Shown here piece by piece: positions 11,201 through 21,999 of a stretch of 64,000 nucleotides of DNA. The position numbers were made by a program, and so were the translations under genes. Position 1 is the stretch's first letter; every line of letters starts with the position of its first letter. Origin of the DNA: Streblospio benedicti (taxonomy: Eukaryota > Annelida > Polychaeta > Spionida > Spionidae); NCBI GenBank assembly GCA_019095985.1, contig CM032662.1:15498825-15562824 (forward strand). Direction: 5' to 3'. Below the pieces are notes generated by a model. The model searched no databases and had not been told where the DNA came from. It saw only the letters and a list, made by a program, of their open reading frames with translations.

Positions 11201-13727
11201 GTGTATATTATGGTGATACAATTTTTTTCTGTGAGTTTGACGTTTCTAGACATTATCCTTCTTGATATAAAGTGTGTCCCAATTCAAACATTGATTATAA
11301 CAAAATAGGCACATTTAAAAGAGCTTGATATGTACTAACACTGCCATTATTGTGTCTGATAAATTCGAATGAGGACATCTTAAAAGTAGCCCGGTGGAGA
11401 ACTAACCATATACAATGTATAAAGGACACTCCTGAGACAACTTATTTTTACAAGGCAGTTCTGCAGCATGATAACCAACTGAAATACATGCAAAAGAATT
11501 ATGAATTAATATATTATAACATGTTATATATTTTTTTATGATTAGGGGTCTTTTTACTAATAGTCTTGTCGGTCCTCCGTCCTCCTAAATGACTCAACAT
11601 ACACCAATGAAACTCGGTATACAGCAAGAACATTATATGTGATGTGCATATTACAGGCTTGTTTTTGATTATCAAATATTTATGGGAGTATATGGAACAT
11701 CATTTGAACCTATTAAATTTTGATTCTTTTTTCATTTAGCTATTTGAACAGGATATTATGTCTCCGCTACTCCTCTACTCAAATTTTTATAGCAAGAACA
11801 TTATATTATGTGCATATTCACAGGGATTTTTTGATTCTCAAAACTGGGAGTTATGGCTCTTTGAATAGAAATTTTTGCTTCTTTTCCAGGATATTATATT
11901 CTACAAATAGCTTGTCACTGCTAATAGCTTGTCCTCTCAAACTACTCAACATACAGCAATGAAACTTGGTTTATAACAAGAACTTCATATACATATATAT
12001 TTAGATGTGCATATTAACAGGAATGTTGTATTCATAAAACATTCCTGTTTAACGCGACGCAGGTCCAGACCTCGTTAGGTCTCGCTTGTTTAAATTATAT
12101 TTTGGACTTGTTTAATATTGTGATAGATTAAAAATAGCATAGAAAGAAACTTAACTTAATTAAAAATAATAATTCTGTTCATAATGGGTTGAAGGAAAAT
12201 CAAACTAATCTTGAGATAACCATGTTCTTTTGTACATATAAACAAACAACTGCAATGCTGTCACTTCAGCGCAAGTGAGGCATTCAATGCACAGGATGAA
12301 AGCTTTTTCACCAATGATTTTGCTAATATGTAAATATGTTTATTGTAGCTGATAGAAGTTGTGAATCATCTGGTCGATATGGATAAAAGTGTTCTTGTAA
12401 TTGGCCGCAAACACATGTTGTCATGGAAAAATATTGGAAAGTTGAAGGGTAAAGCACAGACATTTTTTACAAATGACTCGTAAGTTTGATTTGTTTTTTA
12501 CGCACAAAACTAAACGAGTTTTAAAGAGTAATTTAAGATACGATTTTGAACCATAGTTGTGCTCTACGGCGATGGTAATCATTTGACCAACTGAAGTTTC
12601 ATTCAGCGAGATGAATGATGCTGATAAAATAGCAAAACCCTCTATGTATTAAAAGCTTAACTATGGTTCCAATAGGTATCTTAAATTATTTTTTAAATCA
12701 TGAATAATGAGACCCAGGATGAACCAAATATTCAATCATTATAACCCTGTATCAGATACATTTTTAGTGTGATAGAAGACTTCTCATGGAGTATCTGTAT
12801 TTTTGCCTACAAATCACCTGATACAGATGTTTACAAACTTGCATGTGTTTATATCCATCATTTCTGAAATAAAAACTTTTTTCTAAGGAATCATCTTAAA
12901 AAATGCCCTGATCATTGTATTGTTTTTGGTTGTTAAATACTAGCTTTGTGCCTATTATATTTAATCTTGATCATTTTTTGTAGATCAGCAGATGATCCTT
13001 TCATGGTTGTGTCTGCTCTTCATGCAGGCAAGCATTGCCTAATTCTCACCCAAGATCAACTCAGAAATCATGCCTTTTTGCTGGGAGATGAGCTTCGCAA
13101 TGTGTTTAGAATTTGGCAACGAAATAATCAGGTGAATATGATAAAGTTTACTCATAATAGTATAGGTTTGAATTTCCACACGGATTGCAAAAAAATATGA
13201 AATAAGACTAAAATCTGATTGTCATCGATTCCTTTTTGCATACAAATGTTCACGCTTCGTTTTTTTTACAGGTTGTAATGAAGTCAATTGGAAAGAGAAA
13301 TGGAAAAGCTTTTGTTCATCTCCGAGTAAGTAGGAAGTTAGTTATGAATGTTTATTTTGTTTAATTAGATACTTCATATGTACATTCTATTTATGTAAAG
13401 TGAAAGTAAAATTTTTGTGTCATATTGTAGTGGCCATCACAACACGAGACCAGAGTTCAGAAAAGTGACTCTGGCTGGCATATTCCTTACGATGACCGCT
13501 CTGAGAGAGAAGCGTATAACGTGCCAGACACATGGCTATGTCTACGCAAAAACATTGCTTCTGTGCCCAACACAACTTCTAGTGACTTTGAACATAGTGA
13601 TTGCATCGAACGAAAACACAAAAATGAACTTCATTTGACATCAAAAGAAAAGAAGAAAAAGCATCAAACTAAGTCAAAGCAAGATAAGAATCATAGTAAA
13701 GTTAACATTTTGGATATAATGAAATGA
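2231..13727 (+). CDS. PRORP: Mitochondrial RNase P catalytic subunit, protein-only RNase P (MRPP3)
   Basis: Cuts the 5' leader from mitochondrial tRNA precursors as a metal-dependent protein nuclease. Seven coding exons: 2231-3129, 3440-3487, 3667-3919, 12349-12479, 12984-13131, 13272-13325, 13431-13727; all borders are GT-AG and the phases join to 609 residues (human about 583). Residues 1-45 are basic and lack acids, like a mitochondrial presequence. A PPR-like helical region follows. The NYN nuclease domain shows VVDGLNVA with D381, the ADDPF pair D447/D448 and D468 in LTQDQL, with the same 20-residue spacing from the second Asp as in the human enzyme. C319, C322, H528 (GWHIPYDD) and C548 (TWLCL) fit the zinc site. 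Odd points: a lysine-rich tail of about 55 residues after the usual end, and an entire gene inside intron 3. Start chosen at ATG 2231, just after a likely splice acceptor. Confidence 0.95.
4600..4858 (-). repeat. tRNA-derived SINE-like repeat (degenerate)
   Basis: Read on the minus strand from 4858, the sequence starts like a tRNA and has a good pol III A box, TAGCGTAATGGTTAGAGC (about 4851-4834). The B box expected some 30-35 bases later is badly decayed. The left limit is a guess. It lies in PRORP intron 3, downstream of the 3' end of the nested gene. Confidence 0.4.
5392..9609 (-). CDS. Inter-alpha-trypsin inhibitor heavy chain-like protein (VIT + VWA), nested in a PRORP intron
   Basis: Twelve exons on the minus strand: 9474-9609, 9096-9192, 8741-8951, 8414-8632, 7881-8034, 7581-7706, 7257-7422, 6834-7077, 6565-6664, 6300-6461, 5809-6014, 5392-5655; the phases join to 694 residues. 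A signal peptide (MKFTWFCCVIAFIGTTSA) is followed by a VIT domain (about 60-185) and a VWA domain (about 317-500). The VWA metal site is complete: DISGS at 323-327, T397 in GGTN, and D427 in FLTDG. It should therefore be secreted and bind matrix or adhesion partners through a divalent cation. It is shorter than vertebrate ITIH chains: the C-terminal ITIH domain and its hyaluronan-linking Asp are absent. The end is serine-rich and then hydrophobic (FIFWVLLYNF), which could be a GPI signal; this is inference. Intron 10 is GC-AG. The whole gene lies inside PRORP intron 3, antisense. Confidence 0.9.
10804..10932. repeat. Fold-back (hairpin) element
   Basis: Two arms of about 55-60 bases are inverted copies of each other around a short loop near 10860. 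The best-matched core is GTTCTTGAGGC followed by TATCAYGGC. The outer arms (GAGTTTGTAACATAAATTA against GAGTTCGTTTTGTAGCATGAATTA, read from the other strand) match with small gaps. It joins the larger dispersed repeat at 10890-11290. Confidence 0.65.
10890..11290. repeat. Dispersed repeat, inverted copy of 59145-59985
   Basis: The reverse complement of this stretch aligns over about 400 bases with the sequence around 59145-59985 once the small insertion at 59350-59753 there is removed. Shared landmarks include GTTTGAATTGGGACACACT and AATGGACCATTCTTTTAA. No coding potential is seen. It sits in PRORP intron 3. Confidence 0.7.
11560..12020 (+). repeat. Three degenerate tandem units in PRORP intron 3
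   Basis: The block built around CAACATACA, CAATGAAACT, AGCAAGAACATTATAT and GATGTGCATATT appears near 11595, again partially near 11775, and again near 11950. Spacing is roughly 170-180 bases. No open frame spans it. A short GACCTCGTTAGGTC hairpin follows at about 12070. Confidence 0.55.
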
Positions 13728-13748
13728 TTTTTGTTAGCGAATTTAATT

Positions 13749-13754
13749 AATAAA
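13749..13754 (+). terminator. Polyadenylation signal of PRORP
   Basis: A canonical AATAAA lies 21 bases after the PRORP stop codon in AT-rich sequence with no further open frame. It is the nearest candidate for 3' end formation. Confidence 0.6.
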
Positions 13755-16315
13755 CAAATTTTTATGATACTGGATTTATTATTGTCATGACACAACTCAC
13801 ATTGCTTCCACATTTCATTGTCTTTAAAACATCACCATTTGATAAATATTAGGTTAAGAGATTCTAAATCAGATCACATTATTCTGGAAATAAAAAATGT
13901 ATCTTGCACTTTTCAATATGAAAAACAAATATAAAATTTGCAATGAATATAAACTATGAGTTGGTTATTAAATTATTAATACTACAGAATATTATAACTT
14001 GGCAATAATGAAGTATTTTTCGATTGTATAATAATTATTAATTACAGGAAGATGACACAAAGATAGTAGTATGACAACATGATTTACCCGTAAATACTGC
14101 AAGCATTAAACACTAGCTATATAAGAAATGTTAAAATACACTGTTCTAAGGAATAAAGTTAATCTTATTTGACCTGATTCTTCCGTTTCCATAAATTTGG
14201 TACATTGTATTGTAATAACAGCTATTTTTTTCACAAGTACATACAGCAGTAAATTTCAAATTTATTACATAATAGGTGTTTAACCTTTATGATCTGATCA
14301 AGGGATAATGTAACAGTAACAACCTAACTTAACGTGCCAAGCACCAACATAATTCTGTTAACCGGGAAGAATAAAAATATCAAACTGTCACTAATATTTC
14401 TCTTCACACATGATGGGCACTTGTGCAGTAGTAGGTCTAGATGGCTTCCATGACTTTGCCTAATGGCATATATATTTATATAGCAATAACATATATGGCA
14501 TTTGGGCAAAACATTCATATGAATGCCATCTAACCTAGCAACGTACAAGTGCCATTACCTAGTCATAATTTATTTTTTTACAAATAGCCATCCGGCAGTA
14601 AGGCACGTATAAAATTAGAAGACAGTATATTTGTATATATGTAAAAATGAAAATACAATTGGAATACATATCTACAAATACCATAACAAATAAAAAATCA
14701 ACATACTTTTTTATACAAAAATAGATTTACATGTTAAATTTGTCTAATGTTTTAATGGTAACCACTCAATATTAATTCTGTCTTAAGGACATATTACTGG
14801 AAGTACATGTAGTATTCACTTCGTCTCCATTCTACTTTTTTGTACAACTAATTTAATGCTGTATTACATGTAATCATTATATCCCTAATTTTTAGAACTG
14901 CCTTTATCAACCTCTCAATAGAAGTTTTAAATGACTTCAGTTCACAGGTTCAAGGACAAAATCAAATATGAAGACTCCATTTACCCACTAAACTGCATGG
15001 TAACAAACGTTTAACAAAATCACTAATAACAAGTGAGACCAGAATTGAAAATAAATATAAAAAAATATCAGCAGTAAACGGAATTCTAAATTATTGTTAA
15101 TATCTACAATTTATTCATCATATATACATTATTTAAAATATCACGCAAAACCGACATTCCCAGTAACACTTCTAATGTACCCATTATAATTTAGGAAGAG
15201 ACCATTTACTATTGGAAGGAGAGGGTTACCACAGATCATATGATTCAGTCTTTCTTTCTTTTTAAGTCCCACTATCCCAATAATTTATTATCGCTTTTTT
15301 TCTTATTTGTTGATTCAATGATTGATTAATGTCACCTGAATGATAAAAGGGTATGGGAGGGACTGGAAGAGCCATTGAAAATTTGGCTACATTAGTATAA
15401 AGGGATGTCTCTCCTTTACGATTCTATATAGCCAATCCTATCCTCCCATTAATAAATGGTTACTACCATACCCAAACATAAACTAGATCAAAAGTGTTCA
15501 AAGAACACTGCGTCGCTAGAACGACGTTGACTTATGAGCAATTAAGATATATACTGAAATAATGTATACTTTACAATCAAGAAATTTATGAATTTGAGGA
15601 GAAAACATCAGAATGAATCAGAATCAATATATCCAGCAAAAAGATATTTGTGTTGCCATACAATAGTACTGAATAACAAGATGATAATCAATATCTGTTT
15701 CAAATCCAATAATCAATTTTGCTGTTGCTTGGAATATTGATTTTTTTCTTGAAGGCTAAGTGCATTGAATATTATTAAAAATGTCATAAAAACGCTTCTA
15801 GAAAGCTCAGTTTAATTAGCAGATTGCCCAAAATCGAATCACTTCGGTGTCGCCTCAAACCTCATAGTTGTGTAAAGTTTGAACGAAATCGGTTCATCGG
15901 TACGCCCGCTAGCTTGTCCAGAGACATACATACATAGTTACATAGTTACAAACGAACCAAACACAATGCTTGCTTCAGCAGCTGAGCTGAAGCGACGCAA
16001 AAAGTTCCAGTAAAATAAATGCACCATTCCCAGATCAACGCGGAATCATTCCCCAATCAAATACTATACACCATTCAAAATAGTATTTAGCAAGCACACA
16101 CACAGTTGAGAAGTCATCAATCAGTGGAAATATGCGAAGGAACTTCAAAGTAGCCATTTTCTTCATAATATCATGGATTTCAGCTCTAGTGATTCAGATA
16201 TGGAGAAAAAAAAAAAAAAAAGATAATTCCATCCTTTATAACAAAAGTAACATAAAAGTTATATACTTGGGGAAAAAAACTCAGTAGAAAATTATATGAC
16301 ATCTGAACGCTGAAA
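13755..16315. other. Convergent intergenic region between PRORP and SLC35B2
   Basis: The two genes point toward each other. About 2.5 kb of AT-rich DNA holds no supported gene. The only structured part is the dispersed repeat at about 15490-16005; the rest is low-complexity A/T sequence and the two 3' untranslated regions. Confidence 0.5.
15490..16005. repeat. Dispersed repeat with imperfect inverted ends
   Basis: The left end reads AAGAACACTGCGTCGCT (15498-15515) and the right end, on the opposite strand, reads GAACTTTTTGCGTCGCTTC (about 16008-15990). The shared GCGTCGCT suggests terminal inverted repeats. The inner part contains GTTTGAACGAAATCGGTTC, typical of dispersed repeats of marine invertebrates, and short ACATACATAG and ATAGTTAC tandem words. 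No coding region is seen. Confidence 0.4.
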
Positions 16316-19300
16316 TCATGTTTTCACCGGGGCGCGACTGGCGAGCTGAGCGGCTTTTTTCGCCTGGTGTCCATAGTACATGCGGATGCCGACCGCGCTA
16401 AACACGGTGAGCACGCCAATGAGAGACGGCACGGAGATGGGATGACTGTACAGGATGCATGAGATTACGATGGCCAGGGCCTGGCGGAGGGTCATGATGA
16501 TGGTGAACACAACTGGACCAAACTGAAATTGACAAGCAGGCCAAATGTGATTCCGCCTCGTGCATTTAGGAAGCAAGATGTGCACTTTTGCTACTTTGTG
16601 TCCACAGCTGTTATCTTATCAAAGTGGGTAGAAGAAATTATTGTGAATAAATCGTACATTGAGCATATTTCTCAGTATCAGTAGTAAAAAGGAGAATGAA
16701 AAGTATTTACTTGTTTCTAAAGCCAGCTTTCTTTTTTTAAGATATACTTCTTAATAAATTTCTTTTAATATCATTTCTTTGTGGAGTCATTAGATTAAAA
16801 TATTTTAGCTATGATTCCACTGCTTAAAAGAGATTTTGACAAACCTGATTGATTGTGTAGAAAATAAATAACTGTCCAGTAGCTGAGCAAATTGACAAGA
16901 GCACAACATGGTAAACAAACTCTGAATGTTTGGCCATGAAGGCCAGAGAGTCGATGAAGCCGCCCTGTTCTAGCAGAGAGATTGTGGTGAACAATGTGGA
17001 GAAGAGATTTACACCAGCCATCATCTGAAAAATGAGTATCTAGTTTTGAATTCATGCATACTTTACTACTTACTTCTTTATTCCTACTACCAGGTACAAT
17101 TGTATACACAAAAAAAAACACAAAAAAAAAAAAAAAACATTCAAAACAAGGCATTTTATGTTAAAGCTTGTGTAGAGAAAAAGATTTATCTGTTATGCAG
17201 TTTGTTAACTCAATAATTTCTTAAAATGATTAGGATGTAATAATGTGAGGAAGTTCAGACAGTTCTTAAAACAATAATCAAATTGAAATTCACATGGCCA
17301 TGAATAGAAATAAGTAAAATTTACTTGTCGTATTCAGTTAAAGCTTTATGAAGTGCTATTGCCTCTTTAATTTGCAGTGATTCTGAATACTAGTCCATGG
17401 GACAAGTAATTAAACTTTGACTCTTCCAGACAACACAGATACCCGTTTCAGAAGATAGGATGTAAAATTATCCATGGTCCTGATTAAAACGCTGCTATGG
17501 ACATGACCAACGTGAAGAAAGAAAATGTGCTTAGAAAATTTATCAAAATGGACATACAAACCTGAATAGAGGACATATGATGAGCTTTGAAAAGTTCACC
17601 CTGCCAGTTTGAAGTGAAGGCATCAAATGAGAGGTATGCTGCCAGGAGGATTACGCCAGATATTGTTGTGACGGAGCTGCGATCTTTTGTACTGTCTTCA
17701 CTGAATGTTGTAAAAACAGCTACGCCAACCTAAAAAGTTACATGATGGTGCATATAGAAACAAAGAGACACGCTACTATGTATTCACTATTCAGTATAAC
17801 TACATTTGAAAAACTGTCTTCTGTAAATAGGTATTATGTAATCAAAAGAATGACTAACTGTGATCATAAGAGCCGTGGCAATCTCATAATTTGCATACTT
17901 CTTTTGGGACATCACTTTTCCCATCAGCATCACAGCTATGACTTTGCAGGATTTTGCTAATACCTGCAATTAACACACACAAAATGACGAAAAACACTGA
18001 GAAACATAAAAAAAATCACAAATAAATATGTCAATACTAATGTTTTATACTTCATTTCAATTCAATTCTCTTTTGATCAATAACTACATGAATTCGCTGC
18101 AAATCTTAGCTTCAGCTAGATAATCGGCCAGTTTCTAAGTGGCATTTCAATAAAGCTACTGATCAGAATACTAGAACAAAACAAACAGAAACATATGTTC
18201 TCCACCATTGAAATAAAAAAATAAAATACAATAGTCAACAGCAGTGCTTACTTGTGTTGGAAAGCTCACGAATTTCAGCGCTTCGTATTGGAACCATGAG
18301 CTCATGATGTTGGAGAATGATGAGTATGAGTACTTATAAAGAGGGGCTGTGTGCTTGGGTTGAGATGGCAATGTGCACCAGACGTACGTGACAGCCACTA
18401 TCAGCGCCAAGATCCGGTTCATGAAAACAAGGAACTGTGAGTCTTTGAAATTTTCACCGGGATCTGTGTCTGTTGCTCCATACTTTACGGCCATAATTCT
18501 TTCCTGATAGCAGAATAGAGAATGAAATCAAGATTAACATGAACACAAGCGTGGCTAAGCGCTTTAGCAAATAAGAAGCTGTCTGAAGTTAGAAAGTTCA
18601 TCACCATCATGTAAAATAAAAATTTCCAGGCAATCAGGGAATTTTATCTATTGCTTGGTAATAATAGCGTTCTGCACGCATGACGTCACAACTCATGAAT
18701 ATTCATGAGATTCAGTGCACGTGGCTTGGGTAGGACAAACATTGGTGCCATTGATAGCGTTGCCGTAGTAAAGCTTATGAAAATGTGTAAACTAAATCCA
18801 ATTATATTATTTGAATATTGCATCAATTCCTAACAACTTAAAGCAAGTTGACAAAAAGTGTATGTTGTTTCTTATTCTTAACACCTGGAACCAAAATATT
18901 AAATAGTTATTGTTGTAATAAGCTGCAAACATTGACGTGAGTATACTCGCCGAATTCTGCTGTCAAATGAAAATGTGTAAACTAAATCCAATTATATTAT
19001 ATGAAGTTAAACCAATTAGATAGCCTTATGTATATGAATGGAATTGCATATTACTGCAGATTATTTTCCATCAACTTATATATTAATATGACAACCGTGT
19101 GGTGGTACATGGTGTTTTTTTTTTTTTGTTTTTTTTTGTCAACTGCTACTGCTAGTGATAGACGGCGGAATCGCAATGCCACGGAAATATATGGTTATTA
19201 TTTCACTTATTAGTTGTTGAACGAATGTAATATTTTAATGGAAATAATCTGTAGTAATATGCGATTCCGTCCATATATATATACGTCTATGTAATTGGTT

Positions 19301-21985
19301 CAAATAAATAGTTTATTTTGAACATTTATCCTGTGGATTGGACATTTTGACAGGTGAAATTCCGCGACAGTGTCAGTGCCGTGTCGATGTTTGCAGGTTA
19401 TTACAACAATAGCTGTTTAATTTTTTGGTCCCGTGTGTTGAAAATAAGAAACTGCATACATTTCTTGTCAGAATGAGTTACATTTATAGGAATTGATGCA
19501 ATAATTAATCCACAGCAATAATTTTCAAAGGGGCATCTTTTATTTTGTTGGTCCGTTTTACTACGTGAATGTCTACATTAGACTAGCACAGAAAAATAGC
19601 AAATATAGCGTTGCATCAAAATTATATCCTTTTAAACTTATTTGAGAATGATTAAGAACAAATATGCGATTGATTTGACACCAAGAAATAAAACAAATCG
19701 AACAAATAAGTTTTTCAAATATAAGTTGAAAGTCGGAAGATGTTTGTTGAAAGAAAATTCGTTTTTATCAGAGAGAGCATTCGTCATCAGTGTGCTGACA
19801 ACAATGATTTTTTAAAATAACAAATGAACTTCTTCACAAGCAAAGACCTGTACAGTTACCATCCCGCCTGAAGAAATGAAATGATTTGCTACCTATTTTG
19901 AGGATAAAATCAAAGTCATTGGTGCAACTTTTGGTCCGGTAGATTCTCGAAATTTGACACAACCACACAAAAAAGATGATCGCAAAACTCACATGCTGGA
20001 TTTTGAGACTGTGAATGAAAAGTATTTGAAAAAGACAATACTGGCTGACATAAAACAAGGAACAATTTGTATGCAGTATATCAGAGTGCATATAGAGAAG
20101 GTCACAGTACTGAAACTGCTCTGTTAAGGATAATGAATGACATACTACTTCTGATAGATGGTAAAAAAGTGTGTCATGTTGGTGCTATTAGACCTGAGTG
20201 CTGCTTTTGATACACTTGAACATTCAGTGCTACTTAGCAGATTGGAAAATGAAAACTGTGTATCAGGCAATGTGTTGGCATGGATGAGGTCATATCTCCA
20301 CAACAGAACTGTGTCAGTGATTACTGAGGGGGTGCAATCACGGCCTACATCTCTCACTGTAGGATTACCACAAGGTTCAAAAGTAGGGCCATCAGAATAC
20401 TTAACATACAGCTCTCCCATTTTTGATATTGCACACAAGCATCAGATTAACATTCACATGTATGCAGATGACACCCAGCTGTATCTTGGTTTTGACAGTG
20501 ACAATTTTAATGAAGCTGCAAGGAAGATGGAGAAATGTTTGGAGGAGATAAAGGAGTGGATGTGGTTGAACCATCTGAAACTCAATGAAGACAAGACTGA
20601 GTATCTACTCATTGGAAGATCAGCGTCACTGAAGCAGATTCCTGAACCTAATACTTTGTGCCTGGGTGCTTCAGTGATTGAACCTACTCGTTCTGCAAAA
20701 ACATTGGGGTCATTGTTGACGCTGAACTCACCATGATCCCCCACGTCAACAACATATGCAAGGCATGCTATGGACAGCTCAGGAGCATTGCACGGATCCG
20801 TCCAAATCTGACAGAAGAGGCAACGAAAACATTGGTCCATTCATTCGTTACATCACGACTGGATAGCTGCAATAGCATTTTGTATGGATTGAGTGACCAG
20901 ACTTTGCATAAACTGCAATTAGTTCAGAACAGTGCTGCTCGTATTATTACGAGAACAAAAAGACACGAACACATAACTCCCATACTGAAGCGGTTACATT
21001 GGCTTCCTATAAAATATAGAATAGTGTATAAGATCTGCTTGACAGTTTTTAAGTGTTTGCAAGGCAAGGCACCAGAATATCTGTCATCCTTGATTGAGAG
21101 ATATGTTCCAACAAGAGCCTTGCGATCAAGCAATACTAACCTGCTAAAACACTACAAAGTCAACCTTAAAACATTTGGGGAAAGATCGTTTGCATCTGCT
21201 GCTCCCCCGACTCTGGAATGTACTACCAGATTGGCTGCGTAGCTCGAGTGACCTCGAACAATTCAAGACTGATCTTAAAACTCACTTATTCACCTTAGCA
21301 TATCCTCAGTGACTCTTGTATGAATAAGTAAATAGACATCAAAAGACATTAAAATTACTAATCATTATTGCTTGCAATATAATAGTAATGTATATACATG
21401 TATATAAGTTTGTGACTGTAACTGTAAAATTGTATTAGATATGTTTCTTGTAAAAAATGCTGTCATTGCTGTTTCTGGCACAGGAGGTTCTTTGGCAGCA
21501 CTTTTGCCACCTTCCTCCACTGACGGTTTTTCAGCTTCACTCCCATGAACAAACAGCTGAAGTGACTTTGTAGTACAACCAGGGGCTGAAAAAACGATTA
21601 TGTTCAAACAGACCATATAGCTTACCACACATTTCATCAGATGTACTACAGGTCCAGTACAATTTACATCTGTTCAAATTGGTCACTGTTCAATTCAAAG
21701 TACAAAGTATGACACAAAACCAACGCAAGTTAAAAAGAATTGTAATAAAAAAATCCTTCTCTGTTACTTACTTGCTCTCTCCACATATTTGGTGCTTCTG
21801 ACATATCGGATCACAAAATATCCAGGCACGACTAATGTGGCATATCCGAGGAGGTTTAGAGAGAGCCGCACCACCCAGAAGTCGGCCCACTCTCCGAAGA
21901 AGGCCGAGCCGGCACCTTGGCCCTCCTCATGGCCCAGGATCACAGTGGGCACAGCAATCAGCACCAACAGCAGTGCAAACCCCAT
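16316..21985 (-). CDS. SLC35B2: Adenosine 3'-phospho 5'-phosphosulfate (PAPS) transporter 1; one exon not found
   Basis: Carries the sulfate donor PAPS into the Golgi lumen for sulfation of sugars and proteins. Exons, minus strand: 21772-21985, about 21460-21585, 18252-18503, 17859-17963, 17562-17729, 16845-17024, 16316-16522. The protein follows human SLC35B2 closely: [91 protein letters not shown] and [13 protein letters not shown] are all recognisable, and the multiple membrane helices are intact. All last-five-exon phases join. The segment matching human WQALKLLFCATG...YLTWGVLQ is missing between 18504 and 21460. Exon two has no obvious donor; its frame runs on after PVPETAM toward a LINE. 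The start ATG at 21985 follows a likely splice acceptor, so an upstream exon is expected. Confidence 0.9.
18681..18709. promoter_or_regulatory. CRE palindrome next to an 18-base palindrome
   Basis: TGACGTCA (18681-18688) is a full cAMP-response/ATF site. Four bases later CTCATGAATATTCATGAG (18692-18709) is a perfect palindrome whose core ATGAATATTCAT resembles a POU-dimer site. Both lie upstream of SLC35B2 exon three. Function is inference; TGACGTCA also occurs in an unrelated repeat at 26.5-26.9 kb. Confidence 0.35.
18820..19095 (-). repeat. Dispersed repeat, minus copy
   Basis: Reverse complement blocks 18823-18955 and 19030-19095 match the plus-strand repeat at 28680-29165. Shared words include GAGTATACTCACGTCAATG, TTTGGTTCCA and AATAATCTG.AGTAATATGC. 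A short direct repeat, GTGTAAACTAAATCCAATTA, flanks part of it (18783 and 18972). It faces the plus copy that follows, making a large inverted arrangement in an SLC35B2 intron. Confidence 0.6.
19190..19755 (+). repeat. Dispersed repeat, plus copy
   Basis: Aligns with 28680-29165 over most of its length: TTTCACTTATTA, GGAAATAATCTGTAGTAATA, GGAATTGATG, CACAGCAATA and AAGTCGGAAGATGT occur in the same order with the same spacing. No coding potential is seen. It is followed directly by a LINE. Confidence 0.6.
19790..21330 (+). mobile_element. LINE of CR1/L2 type, 5' truncated, inactive
   Basis: The order of motifs is that of a CR1/L2-like reverse transcriptase: a remnant of ATYFEDKIK near 19890, [13 protein letters not shown]-like sequence in mixed frames near 20090, [12 protein letters not shown] (20182), [10 protein letters not shown] (20362), [12 protein letters not shown] (20458), [14 protein letters not shown] (20577), then the thumb and C-terminal block with [18 protein letters not shown] (20919), [14 protein letters not shown] (20996) and [12 protein letters not shown] (21172). 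One frameshift lies in an A run near 20697, where ...RSAK should continue into GVIVDAELT; another is near 21210, after which [20 protein letters not shown] is in a new frame. It lies antisense within SLC35B2, between exons two and three. Confidence 0.9.
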
Positions 21986-21999
21986 CACAACCCTGCAAG

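Noticed and set aside
20145-20840. Long minus-strand open frames
   Set aside because: They are antisense to the LINE reverse transcriptase, whose motifs read on the plus strand.
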